A stretch of DNA of 39,243 nucleotides from Pseudomonadota bacterium (GTDB lineage: Bacteria > Pseudomonadota > Gammaproteobacteria > Xanthomonadales > Xanthomonadaceae): NCBI GenBank assembly GCA_963205495.1, contig CAUJIN010000052.1, positions 1-39,243 on the forward strand. Direction: 5' to 3'. The notes beneath the pieces are model-generated. The model saw only the letters and a program-made list of their open reading frames with translations, made no database searches and had not been told where the DNA came from. Positions 19,372 through 31,830 of this stretch are shown here, piece by piece (within the stretch, counting starts at the first letter, position 1; every line of letters begins with the position of its first letter). The translations under genes and the position numbers were made by a program.

Positions 19372-19707
19372 ATGAGCATCCAACTCACCCCCGCCGCCGC
19401 AGAGCGCGCGCGCAGCTTCCTCCATACCCGTCCTGACGCCGTCGGCCTGCGCCTGGGCGTGAAGAAGAGCGGCTGCTCCGGCTTCGGCTACGCGATGGAC
19501 CTGGCGACGCGGGTGGAAGAGGACGATGCGGTGTTCGAGCAGGACGGCGTGAAGCTGGTGGTCGATCCGCACAGCCTGTCCATGGTGGACGGCACCACGA
19601 TCGACTTCGTGCGGCGCGGCCTCAACCAGGAGTTCGTGTTCGACAACCCCAGGGCCACCGGCGGCTGCGGCTGCGGCGAAAGCTTCACGGTCAGCGAAGG
19701 TTTCTGA
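19372..19707 (+). CDS. IscA-like iron-sulfur cluster assembly accessory protein
   Basis: This 111-residue A-type carrier holds or delivers iron-sulfur clusters. It has the three invariant cysteines: C35 in [10 protein letters not shown], and C99 and C101 in GGCGCGESF. The sequence [20 protein letters not shown] is closer to IscA than to ErpA, but no isc or suf genes adjoin it, so the exact subtype is left open. It lies alone, divergent from asnS, and 187 bases before rplU, which has its own promoter. Confidence 0.88.
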   Translation: MSIQLTPAAAERARSFLHTRPDAVGLRLGVKKSGCSGFGYAMDLATRVEEDDAVFEQDGVKLVVDPHSLSMVDGTTIDFVRRGLNQEFVFDNPRATGGCGCGESFTVSEGF

Positions 19708-19761
19708 TCCTCGCGCCCGGGCGTGCCGGATGCCGGACGGGCCGATCGTGGCACGCTGCGA

Positions 19762-19790
19762 TTGACGCGGCACGCGCGCTGGCACATAAT
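19762..19790 (+). promoter_or_regulatory. Sigma-70 promoter for rplU-rpmA
   Basis: TTGACG (19762-19767), 17-base spacer, CATAAT (19785-19790). This is a near-consensus promoter and predicts a leader of about 100 bases before rplU. The same hexamers and spacer recur upstream of rpsT. Confidence 0.82.
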
Positions 19791-19894
19791 TGGCGGTCTT
19801 CTGTGCGAGCCATTCCGGTCTTTCGGAAATGCGCGACAGGAGCGAGGCACCTCCGGCACGGCCGGGTTTCCAGAATAACTACAGAGGTATCGGT

Positions 19895-20206
19895 ATGTCG
19901 TATGCAGTCATCGTGACCGGCGGCAAGCAGTATCGCGTGATGCAGGGCGAGACCCTGCGCGTGGAGAAGCTTGAGGCCGAGGTCGGCGCCAGCGTCGAGT
20001 TCGATCAGGTCCTGCTCGTGGGCACGGGCGAAGAAGTCCGCATCGGTGATGCGGCCGCAAGCGCCAAGGTCACGGCCACGGTCAAGGCCCACGGCCGCGC
20101 GGACAAGATCCGCATCATCAAGTTCCGCCGCCGCAAGCACCATCGCAAGCAGATGGGCCACCGTCAGCACTACACCGAAGTTCAGATCACCGGCATCGCC
20201 GGCTGA
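19895..20206 (+). CDS. rplU: 50S ribosomal protein L21
   Basis: This 103-residue protein is full length for L21 (E. coli 103). Characteristic features are [15 protein letters not shown] at the N-terminus and [18 protein letters not shown], the basic rRNA-binding stretch, near residue 75-92. An AGAGG ribosome binding site stands about 8 bases before the ATG. It leads the rplU-rpmA pair, with 24 bases between the genes. Confidence 0.97.
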   Translation: MSYAVIVTGGKQYRVMQGETLRVEKLEAEVGASVEFDQVLLVGTGEEVRIGDAAASAKVTATVKAHGRADKIRIIKFRRRKHHRKQMGHRQHYTEVQITGIAG

Positions 20207-20230
20207 TCCCAGGCACAGGAGACACGAGTC

Positions 20231-21773
<1,543 letters not shown>

Positions 21774-21865
21774 GCGTCACGAGTGCGCAATCGTGCCCGC
21801 GACAACGCGCGCCGCTGCACTTGCGCTGCCCCACCCATGCCCGCGCATCGCCATGCGGCAGGCGC

Positions 21866-21895
21866 AAAAAACAAGGCCGGCGAATGCCGGCCTTG
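21866..21895 (-). terminator. Rho-independent terminator of rpsT
   Basis: Read on the minus strand, a perfect 10-base stem CAAGGCCGGC with GCCGGCCTTG and a 4-base loop is followed by six T (AAAAAA on plus at 21866-21871). It lies about 30 bases past the rpsT stop codon. Confidence 0.92.
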
Positions 21896-21924
21896 CAGGG
21901 TTTCCCGAATCTGCGGGCCGCCGC

Positions 21925-22194
21925 TCAGGCGGCGCCGATCGCGCGGATGCGCGCGGTCAGGCGGCTCTTGTGGCGGGCGGCCTTGTTCTTGTGGATCAGG
22001 CCGCGGGAAGCGTAGCGGTCGAGGATGGGCTCGGCGGCCTTGTAGGCCTCCTGGGCCGCGGGGGCGTCATTGGCCTGGATGGCCTTGAGCACCTTCTTGA
22101 CATAGGTGCGCAGCATCGAGCGCTGGCTGGCGTTGCGGGCGTTGCGATCGACGGCCTGGCGGGCGCGCTTCTTCGAAGACTTGATGTTGGCCAA
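21925..22194 (-). CDS. rpsT: 30S ribosomal protein S20
   Basis: This 89-residue protein is S20, which binds 16S rRNA early in 30S assembly. It begins [14 protein letters not shown] and has the basic, helical composition of the family. The start codon is TTG, preceded by CAGGAG about 9 bases upstream; E. coli rpsT also starts with TTG, which is part of its autogenous translational control. It faces away from murJ and is bounded by its own promoter at 22243-22271 and terminator at 21866-21895, so it is a single-gene unit. Confidence 0.96.
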   Translation of the reverse strand: MANIKSSKKRARQAVDRNARNASQRSMLRTYVKKVLKAIQANDAPAAQEAYKAAEPILDRYASRGLIHKNKAARHKSRLTARIRAIGAA

Positions 22195-22242
22195 GGGAAT
22201 GCTCCTGGAAATTCGGGTGGCAGATTCGGGAAAAGACCTCCA

Positions 22243-22271
22243 ATTATGGTGATTTCTGGCGTTTGCGTCAA
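22243..22271 (-). promoter_or_regulatory. Sigma-70 promoter for rpsT
   Basis: Read on the minus strand: TTGACG (22266-22271), 17-base spacer, CATAAT (22243-22248). It is about 50 bases upstream of the rpsT start. The hexamers and spacer length match the rplU promoter exactly. Confidence 0.82.
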
Positions 22272-22304
22272 TTCACGGTGTGCGCCATGAGCCGGGGAGC
22301 CGGT

Positions 22305-23852
22305 ATGTTCCGCTCCACCGCCGTATTCGGCGCGATGACCCTGCTGTCGCGCCTGGCCGGTTTTGCGCGCGACGTGATCCAGGCCACCCTGTTTGGTGCC
22401 GGCAGTCTGGTGGATGCCTTCACCGTGGCCTACCAGGTGCCCAACTACCTGCGCAGGATCTTCGCCGAAGGCTCGTTCGCCTCGGCCTTCGTGCCCGTTC
22501 TCTCCGAGCTGCGGCAGAAGGGCGACGCGCAGGCGCTGCGGTCCTTCGTGGACCACGTGGCCGGTGCGCTGTGCGCCGTGGTGCTGCTGGTCACGGGGCT
22601 GGGCATGCTGGCGGGGCCGTGGATCGCCGTGCTGATGGCGCCGGGCTTTGCCGAGGAACCCGGCAAGCTGGCGCTGACCGGGGAGATGCTGCGCATCACC
22701 TTCCCGTATCTCTTCTTCATTTCCATGACCGCCTTCGCCGGCGGGGTGCTCAACAGCTTCCAGCGATTTGCTCTGCCGGCGTTGACGCCGGTGCTGCACA
22801 ACCTCACGGTGATCGCCGCGATGCTGTGGCTGGCCTCGCACCTGGATCGGCCGATCATGGCGCTGGCCTGGGGCGTGCTGGCCGCCGGTGCGGTGCAGAT
22901 GGCGCTGCTGTGGCCAGCGCTGCGGCGCTTCGGCCTGTTCCCGCGACTGCGGCTGGACTTCCGCCATGAAGGCGTTCGCCGGGTGTTCCGCCTCATGCTG
23001 CCGACGCTGTTTTCCTCCTCGGTGGCCCAGCTCAATCTGATCGTGGGCACGATCTTCGCTTCGATCCTGGTCGAAGGCAGCCGCGCGTACCTTTACTACT
23101 CGGATCGCCTGGTGGAACTGCCGCTGGGGCTGTTCGGCGTGGCGCTGGGCACGGTGATCCTGCCGCACCTCTCGCGCCGCCACGCCGATACCGACGCTGC
23201 CGGCTTCGGCGCCGCGCTGGACTGGGGCCTGCGCACCGTATTGCTCGGGGCCGTCCCGGCCGCGCTCGGCCTCCTGGCGCTGGCCGAGCCGCTGGTGGCC
23301 GCGATCTACCAGCGCGGCGAGTTCAGCGCCGAATCGGCGCGCATGACCGCGCTGAGCCTGTCGGCGATGAGCCTGGCGATCCCCGCCTTCATGCTGAGCA
23401 AGGTGCTGGCGCCTGCCTTCTACGCGCGCCAGGACACCAAGACCCCAATGCGCGCGGCCATCCTCACGGTGCTGCTGAACATTTCGCTGATGGTGGCGAT
23501 CGTCACGCCGCTGTGGCATCTGGGCGTGCGCGGCGCGCACGCCGGCATCGCCCTGGCCACGGCGCTGGCCGGAATGGGCAACGCCTTCCTGCTGTGGCGA
23601 TATCTGCGACGTGAAGGCGCCTGGAAGGCGGCACCGGGCTGGGGCAGGGCGCTGCTGCGCATCGGTGTGGCAGGCGCGGCGATGGTGGTCGTGCTTGTTG
23701 CGCTGCGGATGGGACCGTGGGATTGGCGCGCGCTGCACGGCGCGATGCGCTGGCTGTGGCTTGCGCTGGTGATCGCGGCCGGTGCCGGAACCTACGTCGT
23801 GGCGCTGCTCGCGCTCGGCTGGCGCCCGCGCGAGCTGAGGCATTCTGACTGA
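22305..23852 (+). CDS. murJ: Lipid II flippase MurJ (MviN)
   Basis: This 515-residue inner-membrane protein flips lipid II across the membrane for peptidoglycan synthesis. The N-terminus shows the family pattern FGAMTLLSRLAGFARDVIQATLFGAG, then VPNYLRRIFAEGSFASAFVPVLSE; about 14 hydrophobic segments follow. YYSDRLVELPLGLFGVALGTVILPHLS is the strongly conserved middle region. The start ATG at 22305 is chosen for its GGGGAG site 5 bases upstream; an in-frame ATG at 22287 lacks such a site but cannot be excluded. It is divergent from rpsT and 7 bases ahead of the acyltransferase. Confidence 0.95.
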   Translation: MFRSTAVFGAMTLLSRLAGFARDVIQATLFGAGSLVDAFTVAYQVPNYLRRIFAEGSFASAFVPVLSELRQKGDAQALRSFVDHVAGALCAVVLLVTGLGMLAGPWIAVLMAPGFAEEPGKLALTGEMLRITFPYLFFISMTAFAGGVLNSFQRFALPALTPVLHNLTVIAAMLWLASHLDRPIMALAWGVLAAGAVQMALLWPALRRFGLFPRLRLDFRHEGVRRVFRLMLPTLFSSSVAQLNLIVGTIFASILVEGSRAYLYYSDRLVELPLGLFGVALGTVILPHLSRRHADTDAAGFGAALDWGLRTVLLGAVPAALGLLALAEPLVAAIYQRGEFSAESARMTALSLSAMSLAIPAFMLSKVLAPAFYARQDTKTPMRAAILTVLLNISLMVAIVTPLWHLGVRGAHAGIALATALAGMGNAFLLWRYLRREGAWKAAPGWGRALLRIGVAGAAMVVVLVALRMGPWDWRALHGAMRWLWLALVIAAGAGTYVVALLALGWRPRELRHSD

Positions 23853-23859
23853 AGGCGCG

Positions 23860-24941
23860 ATGAGCACGTCTCCCACGCTGGCCGACGCGGCCGATCGCCG
23901 CACCGACAATTTTCTTCCGCTGCGCCATCTGGCCGCCAGGCTGGTGATCTACGGGCACAGCTATCCGCTGGGAAACAACGTCCTCGAACAGAAAGATCTG
24001 CTCCATGCATGGCTGCCGAGCTATTCGATCAGCCGCTGCGCCGTGTTCCTGTTTTTTGCGATCAGCGGCTACCTGCTGACCTCCAGCCTGCTGCGCCACC
24101 CCTCGGTGCTGCGCTATGCCTGGCATCGGATGCTGCGCGTATATCCGGCCTATCTGGCGTGCCTGCTGCTCTGCGTGCTGGCGCTGGGCGCATGGTTCAC
24201 CAGTTGGCCGCTGGCCGACTATTTCCATGCGCCCGAAACCTGGGAACATCTGCGGCACAACCTGAAGCCGACCAGCTTCCGCTGGCATCTGCCCGGGGTG
24301 TTCGAGTCCAACCCCTATCCGGGCGTGGTGAACGGATCGCTGTGGTCGCTGGGGCTGGAGGTGCGCTGGTACTTCTGGCTCGGTCTGCTGCTGGTCCTCG
24401 GGGTGGTGCGACGCAGGCGGGTGTTCACCGCTGTGGTGGGATCGTGGCTGCTGTACGCCACATGGCAGACGGTGCAGGGCGTGCCCGATCCGCTGGGCTA
24501 TCGGGCCTTGGCGCAGACCTTCCTGCTGGCTGCGCTGGCGGCGCAGTGGGGGCAGCACCTGCGCCCGTCGCACCTGTGGATACTGGCGCGCTGGTACTGC
24601 TGTGGCTGGCTCGCACAGGCGACTGGATTGCTCTGGCGATGCCGCTGGTGGCGGTGCAGTTCACGCTCTGGGCGGCGTACCGGCTGCCGCGGCTGCGCTG
24701 GCCGGGAAGCCGCGATTACTCCTACGGCATCTTCCTCTATGGATTCCCGGTGCAGCAGGCGGTGATGGCGACCTGGCCGTCGCTTTCACCGCTGGCCCTG
24801 TGCGCGGCGTCCACCGCGCTGGTGTTGCCCTGCGCGCTGGTTTCCTGGCACCTGATCGAGCGCCCGGCGCTGCGCTGGGGCACGTCGCGGCGGCCCGTGG
24901 AGCCTGCCGCCCATCGCGTTGCCGGCGTCGAAGTCGGTTGA
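23860..24941 (+). pseudogene. Frameshifted acyltransferase-3 family membrane protein
   Basis: An OafA/YrhL-type O-acyltransferase is encoded in two frames. The first runs from the ATG at 23860 with the conserved H in YGHSYPL, FFAISGYLLTSSLL, HRMLRVYPAYLACLL and NGSLWSLGLEVRWYF. Near 24583-24594 (CTGGCGCGCTGG) the protein sense moves to the other frame, which reads LLWLARTGDWIALAMP through GIFLYGFPVQQAVMATW to the stop at 24941. Inserting one G there would restore a continuous protein of about 360 residues, typical for the family. It may be a real mutation or a one-base sequencing error. Such enzymes acylate lipopolysaccharide, exopolysaccharide or peptidoglycan; the target here is unknown. 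Confidence 0.82.
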
Positions 24942-24970
24942 GCCTGTCCGAATGGCCCGGGTGGCGAAGG

Positions 24971-24976
24971 TATACT
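24971..24976 (+). promoter_or_regulatory. Possible -10 element upstream of ribF
   Basis: TATACT occurs after the acyltransferase stop and 64 bases before the ribF start. No good -35 hexamer is seen at 16-18 bases, so the promoter is tentative. Confidence 0.35.
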
Positions 24977-25039
24977 TTCCCTTTTTCCACCCGATCGACG
25001 CCGCTGCACGTGCGTCGTGCCCCCCCTGCGAGTGAATCT

Positions 25040-26014
25040 GTGACCGCCCCCGGCGCTTGCTTCCGCCTGTTCCGCGACATCGATGGCCCCGCACTGTGCC
25101 CCTCGGGCAGCGTGGTGTGCGTGGGCGCGTTCGACGGCCTGCACCTTGGCCATCAGGCGCTGATCGGCGCGGCGCGGGCTTCGGCGCGAGCGCGTGGCCT
25201 GCCGCTGGTGGTGCTGAGCTTCGAGCCGCTGCCGCGCGAATTCTTCGCGCAGGACGCCAAGCCGCCACGGCTCGTGTTGCCGCGCACCAAGATCGACGGG
25301 CTGCGGAATCTGGGGGCGGACGCGGTGGGTCTGCTGCGCTTCAACGCGACGATGGCGCGGATGGCGCCGGAAGACTTCGTGCAGCGCGCGCTGGTGGCGC
25401 GCCTTGGCGCCCGCGAGGTATGGGTCGGGCGCGATTTCCGCTTCGGCCACCGTCGCGCGGGCGACCTCGGGCTGCTGGAGGCGATGGGGCCGCAGGCCGG
25501 CTTCCGCGTCCGGACGATCGACGATGTGGCCATCGATGGCGAGCGCGTCTCCAGCTCGCGCATCCGCGCCGCGCTGGTGGCAGGCGAACTGGATCTCGCC
25601 GAGCGCCTCCTGGGCCGGCGCTACGCCATCGACGGGCGCGTAGTGCGCGGCGCGCAGCTCGGCCGCCAGCTCGGCTATCCCACGGCGAATCTTCGATTCG
25701 GCGGAAAAACGCCTGCGCTTTCCGGTATTTATGCGACATTCGTGCACGGCGTTGGAGATTCGCCGCGCGCCAGCGTTTCCAGCCTCGGCACGCGCCCCAC
25801 GGTACACGGCCGCGAGCCGCTTCTGGAGGCGCACCTGTTCGATTTTTCCGGCGACCTGTACGGCCGCCACATCGCGGTGGAGTTCGTCGCCAAGCTGCGC
25901 GACGAGGTGAAGTTCGACGATCTGGACAGCATGGTCGAACAGATCCACCGCGACGCCGCGGATGCGCGCCGTGCGCTGGATGGGGCATCCCAGCGGTCGC
26001 AGCCTGCGTTCTGA
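25040..26014 (+). CDS. ribF: Bifunctional riboflavin kinase / FMN adenylyltransferase RibF
   Basis: This 324-residue enzyme makes FMN and then FAD. The N-terminal nucleotidyltransferase domain shows VCVGAFDGLHLGHQALI (residues about 26-42) and later VSSSRIRAALVAGEL. The C-terminal riboflavin kinase domain begins near LLGRRYAIDGRVVRGAQLGRQLGYPTANL and includes SLGTRPTVHG and LFDFSGDLYG. The start is GTG at 25040 (MTAPGACFRLFRDIDG), which matches the family N-terminus; no ATG is available in frame near it and the Shine-Dalgarno match is weak. It lies between the broken acyltransferase and an oppositely oriented secreted protein gene. Confidence 0.94.
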   Translation: MTAPGACFRLFRDIDGPALCPSGSVVCVGAFDGLHLGHQALIGAARASARARGLPLVVLSFEPLPREFFAQDAKPPRLVLPRTKIDGLRNLGADAVGLLRFNATMARMAPEDFVQRALVARLGAREVWVGRDFRFGHRRAGDLGLLEAMGPQAGFRVRTIDDVAIDGERVSSSRIRAALVAGELDLAERLLGRRYAIDGRVVRGAQLGRQLGYPTANLRFGGKTPALSGIYATFVHGVGDSPRASVSSLGTRPTVHGREPLLEAHLFDFSGDLYGRHIAVEFVAKLRDEVKFDDLDSMVEQIHRDAADARRALDGASQRSQPAF

Positions 26015-26212
26015 AACGCCCCGGATTGCCAGGCCGGCGTATACGATTGCGCTCCGCTGGCGCGGGCCGACCGGGCTGCGTGATCGAGGCTGCCGGTCGC
26101 CGAACCAGATCCGGCCTTTCAGGGCATGCCGCAACCTTTCACGGCGGTCCGCACTGTGCCGCACCCGGCCCCGGGACTGGCACCGGCTGCGGCATGCATC
26201 TGAAGCCGAAGG

Positions 26213-26719
26213 TCACTGCCCTTCTTGGGGCAACTTTCCACCGCCCATGTGCATGTCCATCTTGGTGCGCTCGGCGGCGGCATCCACCATCGCCCATTCG
26301 CGCACGGTCAGGCACTGCTTGGTCTTCATGCGGGTGCCGACCTTGGCTTCCAGCTTGCAGATGATGCGACCCGCATCGTTGTCGATCAGGATGGCGTTGA
26401 TGCGCTCCTGCGCATTCACCAGTTCCACCTGGTCGCGCTGGGAGAGCTTGGAAAGCTCATCCCGCTTGGTCAGCAGGCGATTCACGCGATTCAGGTCCGT
26501 ATCCACCGCCAGGCGATCGCGCTCGGCGAGGTGGGAATACTTCCCGGCCTCCATTTCCTGCCGGATCTCGGCCGCCATGGGTTCGAATTCGGCAGCGGAA
26601 TCGACCGCGAACTCCCACTTTTTCTGGGTTTTCATCTCGGAGGCCAGACCGATCGATGGCACGACGAGGGTCAGGACGACGGCCGCGGCGAGACGCTGGA
26701 TGAAGGTGTTGAACTTCAT
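26213..26719 (-). CDS. Secreted protein of unknown function
   Basis: This 168-residue protein has a typical signal peptide (MKFNTFIQRLAAAVVLTLVV, probable cut near residue 26 before SEM) and a soluble helical body with heptad-like stretches around VNRLLTKRDELSKLSQRDQVEL. Two cysteines (IICKLE and KQCLTV) could form a disulphide in the periplasm. The C-terminus is Met/Gly-rich (MHMGGGK). I do not recognise the family. CAGGAAG precedes the ATG. It is an isolated gene inserted, in the opposite direction, between ribF and ileS. Confidence 0.75.
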   Translation of the reverse strand: MKFNTFIQRLAAAVVLTLVVPSIGLASEMKTQKKWEFAVDSAAEFEPMAAEIRQEMEAGKYSHLAERDRLAVDTDLNRVNRLLTKRDELSKLSQRDQVELVNAQERINAILIDNDAGRIICKLEAKVGTRMKTKQCLTVREWAMVDAAAERTKMDMHMGGGKLPQEGQ

Positions 26720-27282
26720 GGTTCTGGCTTCCTGTTTGAACGACGGGGGCGGATGTGATCCGGTTGCCTCCTGGGTTCATCCTTGACCGGTTGCCGGTTG
26801 TTTGCAGCAGAAGGATGACCACGCGTGATCGATGGTATCGAAGCGTTACCGTGAATTCCACGCGCGCCAGTGCGGCTTCCGGCTGCGGCACGTCCGCTTG
26901 ATCGGGCGTCCGCCTGAGGGGCCTTGGCCGGCGTGTCGCACGATGCCTTGGCCATGCGGTGCGCAAGTGCCCCGGCTGATGGGAGTCGCGCGACCGGTTG
27001 CCGCTGCGGGAACCGTGGCGGCATGGCTATAATCCGGCGTTCCTTTCAGCCCGCGATCCGGATGTGCCGGCCTGCTTCCGTGTCATCCGACGTCGTGATC
27101 CAGTCCGTCATCCGCCTGCGCCCGTCCCGCGATAGCCGGTCCAGTGCCTTTGGCTGGCTGCCAGCGCGATGCGTCCCGATGCCATCAATGGCCCGTACTC
27201 CGGGCCGGGCAGTGCCGCCGCCGTGCGGGGCGTGGCGGTGGTTTTCCTTTTCCCAGAACCCGCATTCCGAGCAGACCCGTCC
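26720..27282. other. 563-base gap between the secreted-protein gene and ileS
   Basis: No convincing gene is seen in this gap. It should hold the divergent promoters of the secreted protein and ileS. A TATAAT at 27028-27033 is the best -10 candidate for ileS and would leave a leader of about 245 bases. CCGGTTG occurs twice in tandem near 26790-26800. The longer open frames here are arginine/proline-rich shadows. Confidence 0.6.
27028..27033 (+). promoter_or_regulatory. Possible -10 element for ileS
   Basis: A consensus TATAAT sits 249 bases before the ileS start; the base composition upstream gives no good -35 match at 17 bases. The long leader this implies would be available for regulation. 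Confidence 0.4.
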
Positions 27283-30112
<2,830 letters not shown>

Positions 30113-30141
<29 letters not shown>

Positions 30142-30658
30142 GATACGCGGCACGGCAGGCGAGGGCGCAACGCCGCGCGCGCCCGGCGCGCTGGCATGGC
30201 TGGTGCTCTCGGGCCTGGTGATCTGGCTCGACGCCTTCACCAAGGGTCTCGCGCTGCAGCACCTGCGCCTGGGCGAACCGGTGGCGGTGATCGACGGGCT
30301 GCTGAACTGGACCCTGGTCTACAACCCGGGCGCGGCGTTCAGCTTCCTCTCCGACGCTTCGGGCTGGCAGCGCTGGTTCTTCGCCGCGTTGGCGGTAGGC
30401 ATGAGCGCGTTGCTGACCGTCTGGCTGGCCCGCACCGACCGCCGCGACTGGCGTCAGGCCGCGCCGTTCGCGCTGGTGATCGGCGGCGCGCTCGGCAACC
30501 TCGTCGATCGCCTCGTCCACGGCCACGTCATCGACTTCATCGACGCCTACTGGGGCACCGCGCACTGGCCCGCCTTCAACATCGCCGACTCAGCCATTGT
30601 CATCGGCGCGATCGGGATTGCGCTCGTGGGCTTTCTGCCGAAAGGCCGGGATTCGTGA
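30113..30658 (+). CDS. lspA: Lipoprotein signal peptidase LspA
   Basis: This inner-membrane aspartyl protease removes signal peptides from prolipoproteins. Four membrane segments are visible. The catalytic aspartates are D132 in GNLVDR and D159 in FNIADS (counting from the GTG), 27 residues apart as in E. coli. The conserved DQxxK motif reads DAFTK here, with Gln replaced by Ala. The start is uncertain: there is no in-frame ATG, and the only canonical alternative codon upstream of the first helix is GTG at 30113, overlapping ileS by 29 bases and giving 181 residues; a rare start nearer 30134-30143 is possible. Co-location with ileS is conserved widely. Confidence 0.9.
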
Positions 30659-30800
30659 TTGGGGATTGGTGAGAGCAGGGCGCGACGGGCCTTCAGTGCG
30701 CGCACTGTATGATGCGTGGTTCAACAACCAACATCCCGCGAAGAGCATTGCGCGACATCCGCCCTGGCTCTTGCGAATCCCGAATCCCGAATCCCCGCCC
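30647..30800. repeat. Degenerate GGATTCGGGATTCGG inverted repeat before ispH
   Basis: A forward copy (GGGATTCGTGATTGGGGATTGG, in two halves, then GAGAGC) lies at about 30647-30676, and an inverted copy (GGCTCTT then GAATCCCGAATCCCGAATCC) at about 30768-30797. They flank about 95 bases and the second copy ends a few bases before the ispH start. This is the same family as the one before obgE. Confidence 0.7.
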
Positions 30801-30804
30801 CCCC

Positions 30805-31800
30805 ATGGACATCCTTCTCGCCAATCCCCGCGGCTTCTGCGCCGGTGTCGATCGCGCCATCGAGATCGTCAAGCGCGCGCTCGAACTGTTCGGCGCGCCG
30901 ATCTATGTGCGTCACGAAGTCGTCCACAACCGCTTCGTGGTCGATGACCTCAAGGCGCGCGGCGCGGTCTTCGTTGAGGAACTGGACGAAGTGCCGGACG
31001 GCGCCACGGTGATCTTCAGCGCGCACGGCGTTTCCCAGGCGGTGCGCGCGGAAGCTGCGCGACGCGGGCTCAAGGTGTTCGATGCGACCTGCCCGCTGGT
31101 GACCAAGGTGCACCTGGAAGTGGCGCGGCAGAACCGGCGCGGGCGCGACATGGTGCTGATCGGCCACGCCGGCCATCCGGAAGTGGAAGGCACGATGGGG
31201 CAGTGGACCGCGCGCGGGGAAACCGGGCAGATCCATCTGGTCGAAGACCTCGACGACGCGGCTTCCCTGGAGCTTGAACAGCCGGACAACTGCGCCTACA
31301 CCACCCAGACCACGCTCAGCGTGGACGACACCCGCGACATCATCGCCGCGCTCAAGGCCAAGTACCCGCAGATCCAGGGGCCCAAGCACGACGACATCTG
31401 CTACGCCACCCAGAATCGTCAGGACGCGGTGCGCGAGCTGGTGCGGAGCGGCTGCGACGCGGTGCTGGTGGTCGGCTCGCCCAACAGTTCCAACTCCAAC
31501 CGCCTGCGCGAACTGGCGCAGCGCGAGGGTGCCGACGCCTGGCTGATCGACAGCGCCGAGGAAATCGATCCGGCCTGGATCGCCTCGCACCGGCGCATCG
31601 GCGTCACCGCGGGCGCTTCCGCGCCGGAAGTGCTGGTGCAGGGCGTGCTGGCGCGGCTGCGCGAGCTGGGCGTGCCGGAGGTGCAGGAAGTTTCGGGCGA
31701 GCGCGAGAGCATGGTTTTCGCACTGCCCAAGGAGCTGCGCGAGCCTGCCGCGCGCGATTCTGCGAACCCGTCGCTTGCCGCGCCGGACCCCCTTGACTAG
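30805..31800 (+). CDS. ispH: 4-hydroxy-3-methylbut-2-enyl diphosphate reductase IspH (LytB)
   Basis: This 331-residue iron-sulfur enzyme performs the last step of the MEP pathway, making IPP and DMAPP. The cluster ligands are C12 (NPRGFCAGV), C96 ([11 protein letters not shown]) and C199 ([11 protein letters not shown]), matching the E. coli positions closely. Other family motifs are [34 protein letters not shown] and [14 protein letters not shown] at 30805 matches the family start exactly; it lacks a Shine-Dalgarno sequence because the upstream bases are a C-rich repeat. It follows lspA with about 146 bases between. Confidence 0.96.
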   Translation: MDILLANPRGFCAGVDRAIEIVKRALELFGAPIYVRHEVVHNRFVVDDLKARGAVFVEELDEVPDGATVIFSAHGVSQAVRAEAARRGLKVFDATCPLVTKVHLEVARQNRRGRDMVLIGHAGHPEVEGTMGQWTARGETGQIHLVEDLDDAASLELEQPDNCAYTTQTTLSVDDTRDIIAALKAKYPQIQGPKHDDICYATQNRQDAVRELVRSGCDAVLVVGSPNSSNSNRLRELAQREGADAWLIDSAEEIDPAWIASHRRIGVTAGASAPEVLVQGVLARLRELGVPEVQEVSGERESMVFALPKELREPAARDSANPSLAAPDPLD

Positions 31801-31830
31801 GCTCCGCGCTCTTCGATTCCGGGAGTGCCC

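Noticed and set aside
27034..27282. T-box riboswitch before ileS
   Set aside because: No T-box core sequence or specifier stem is visible, and T-boxes are rare in gammaproteobacteria.
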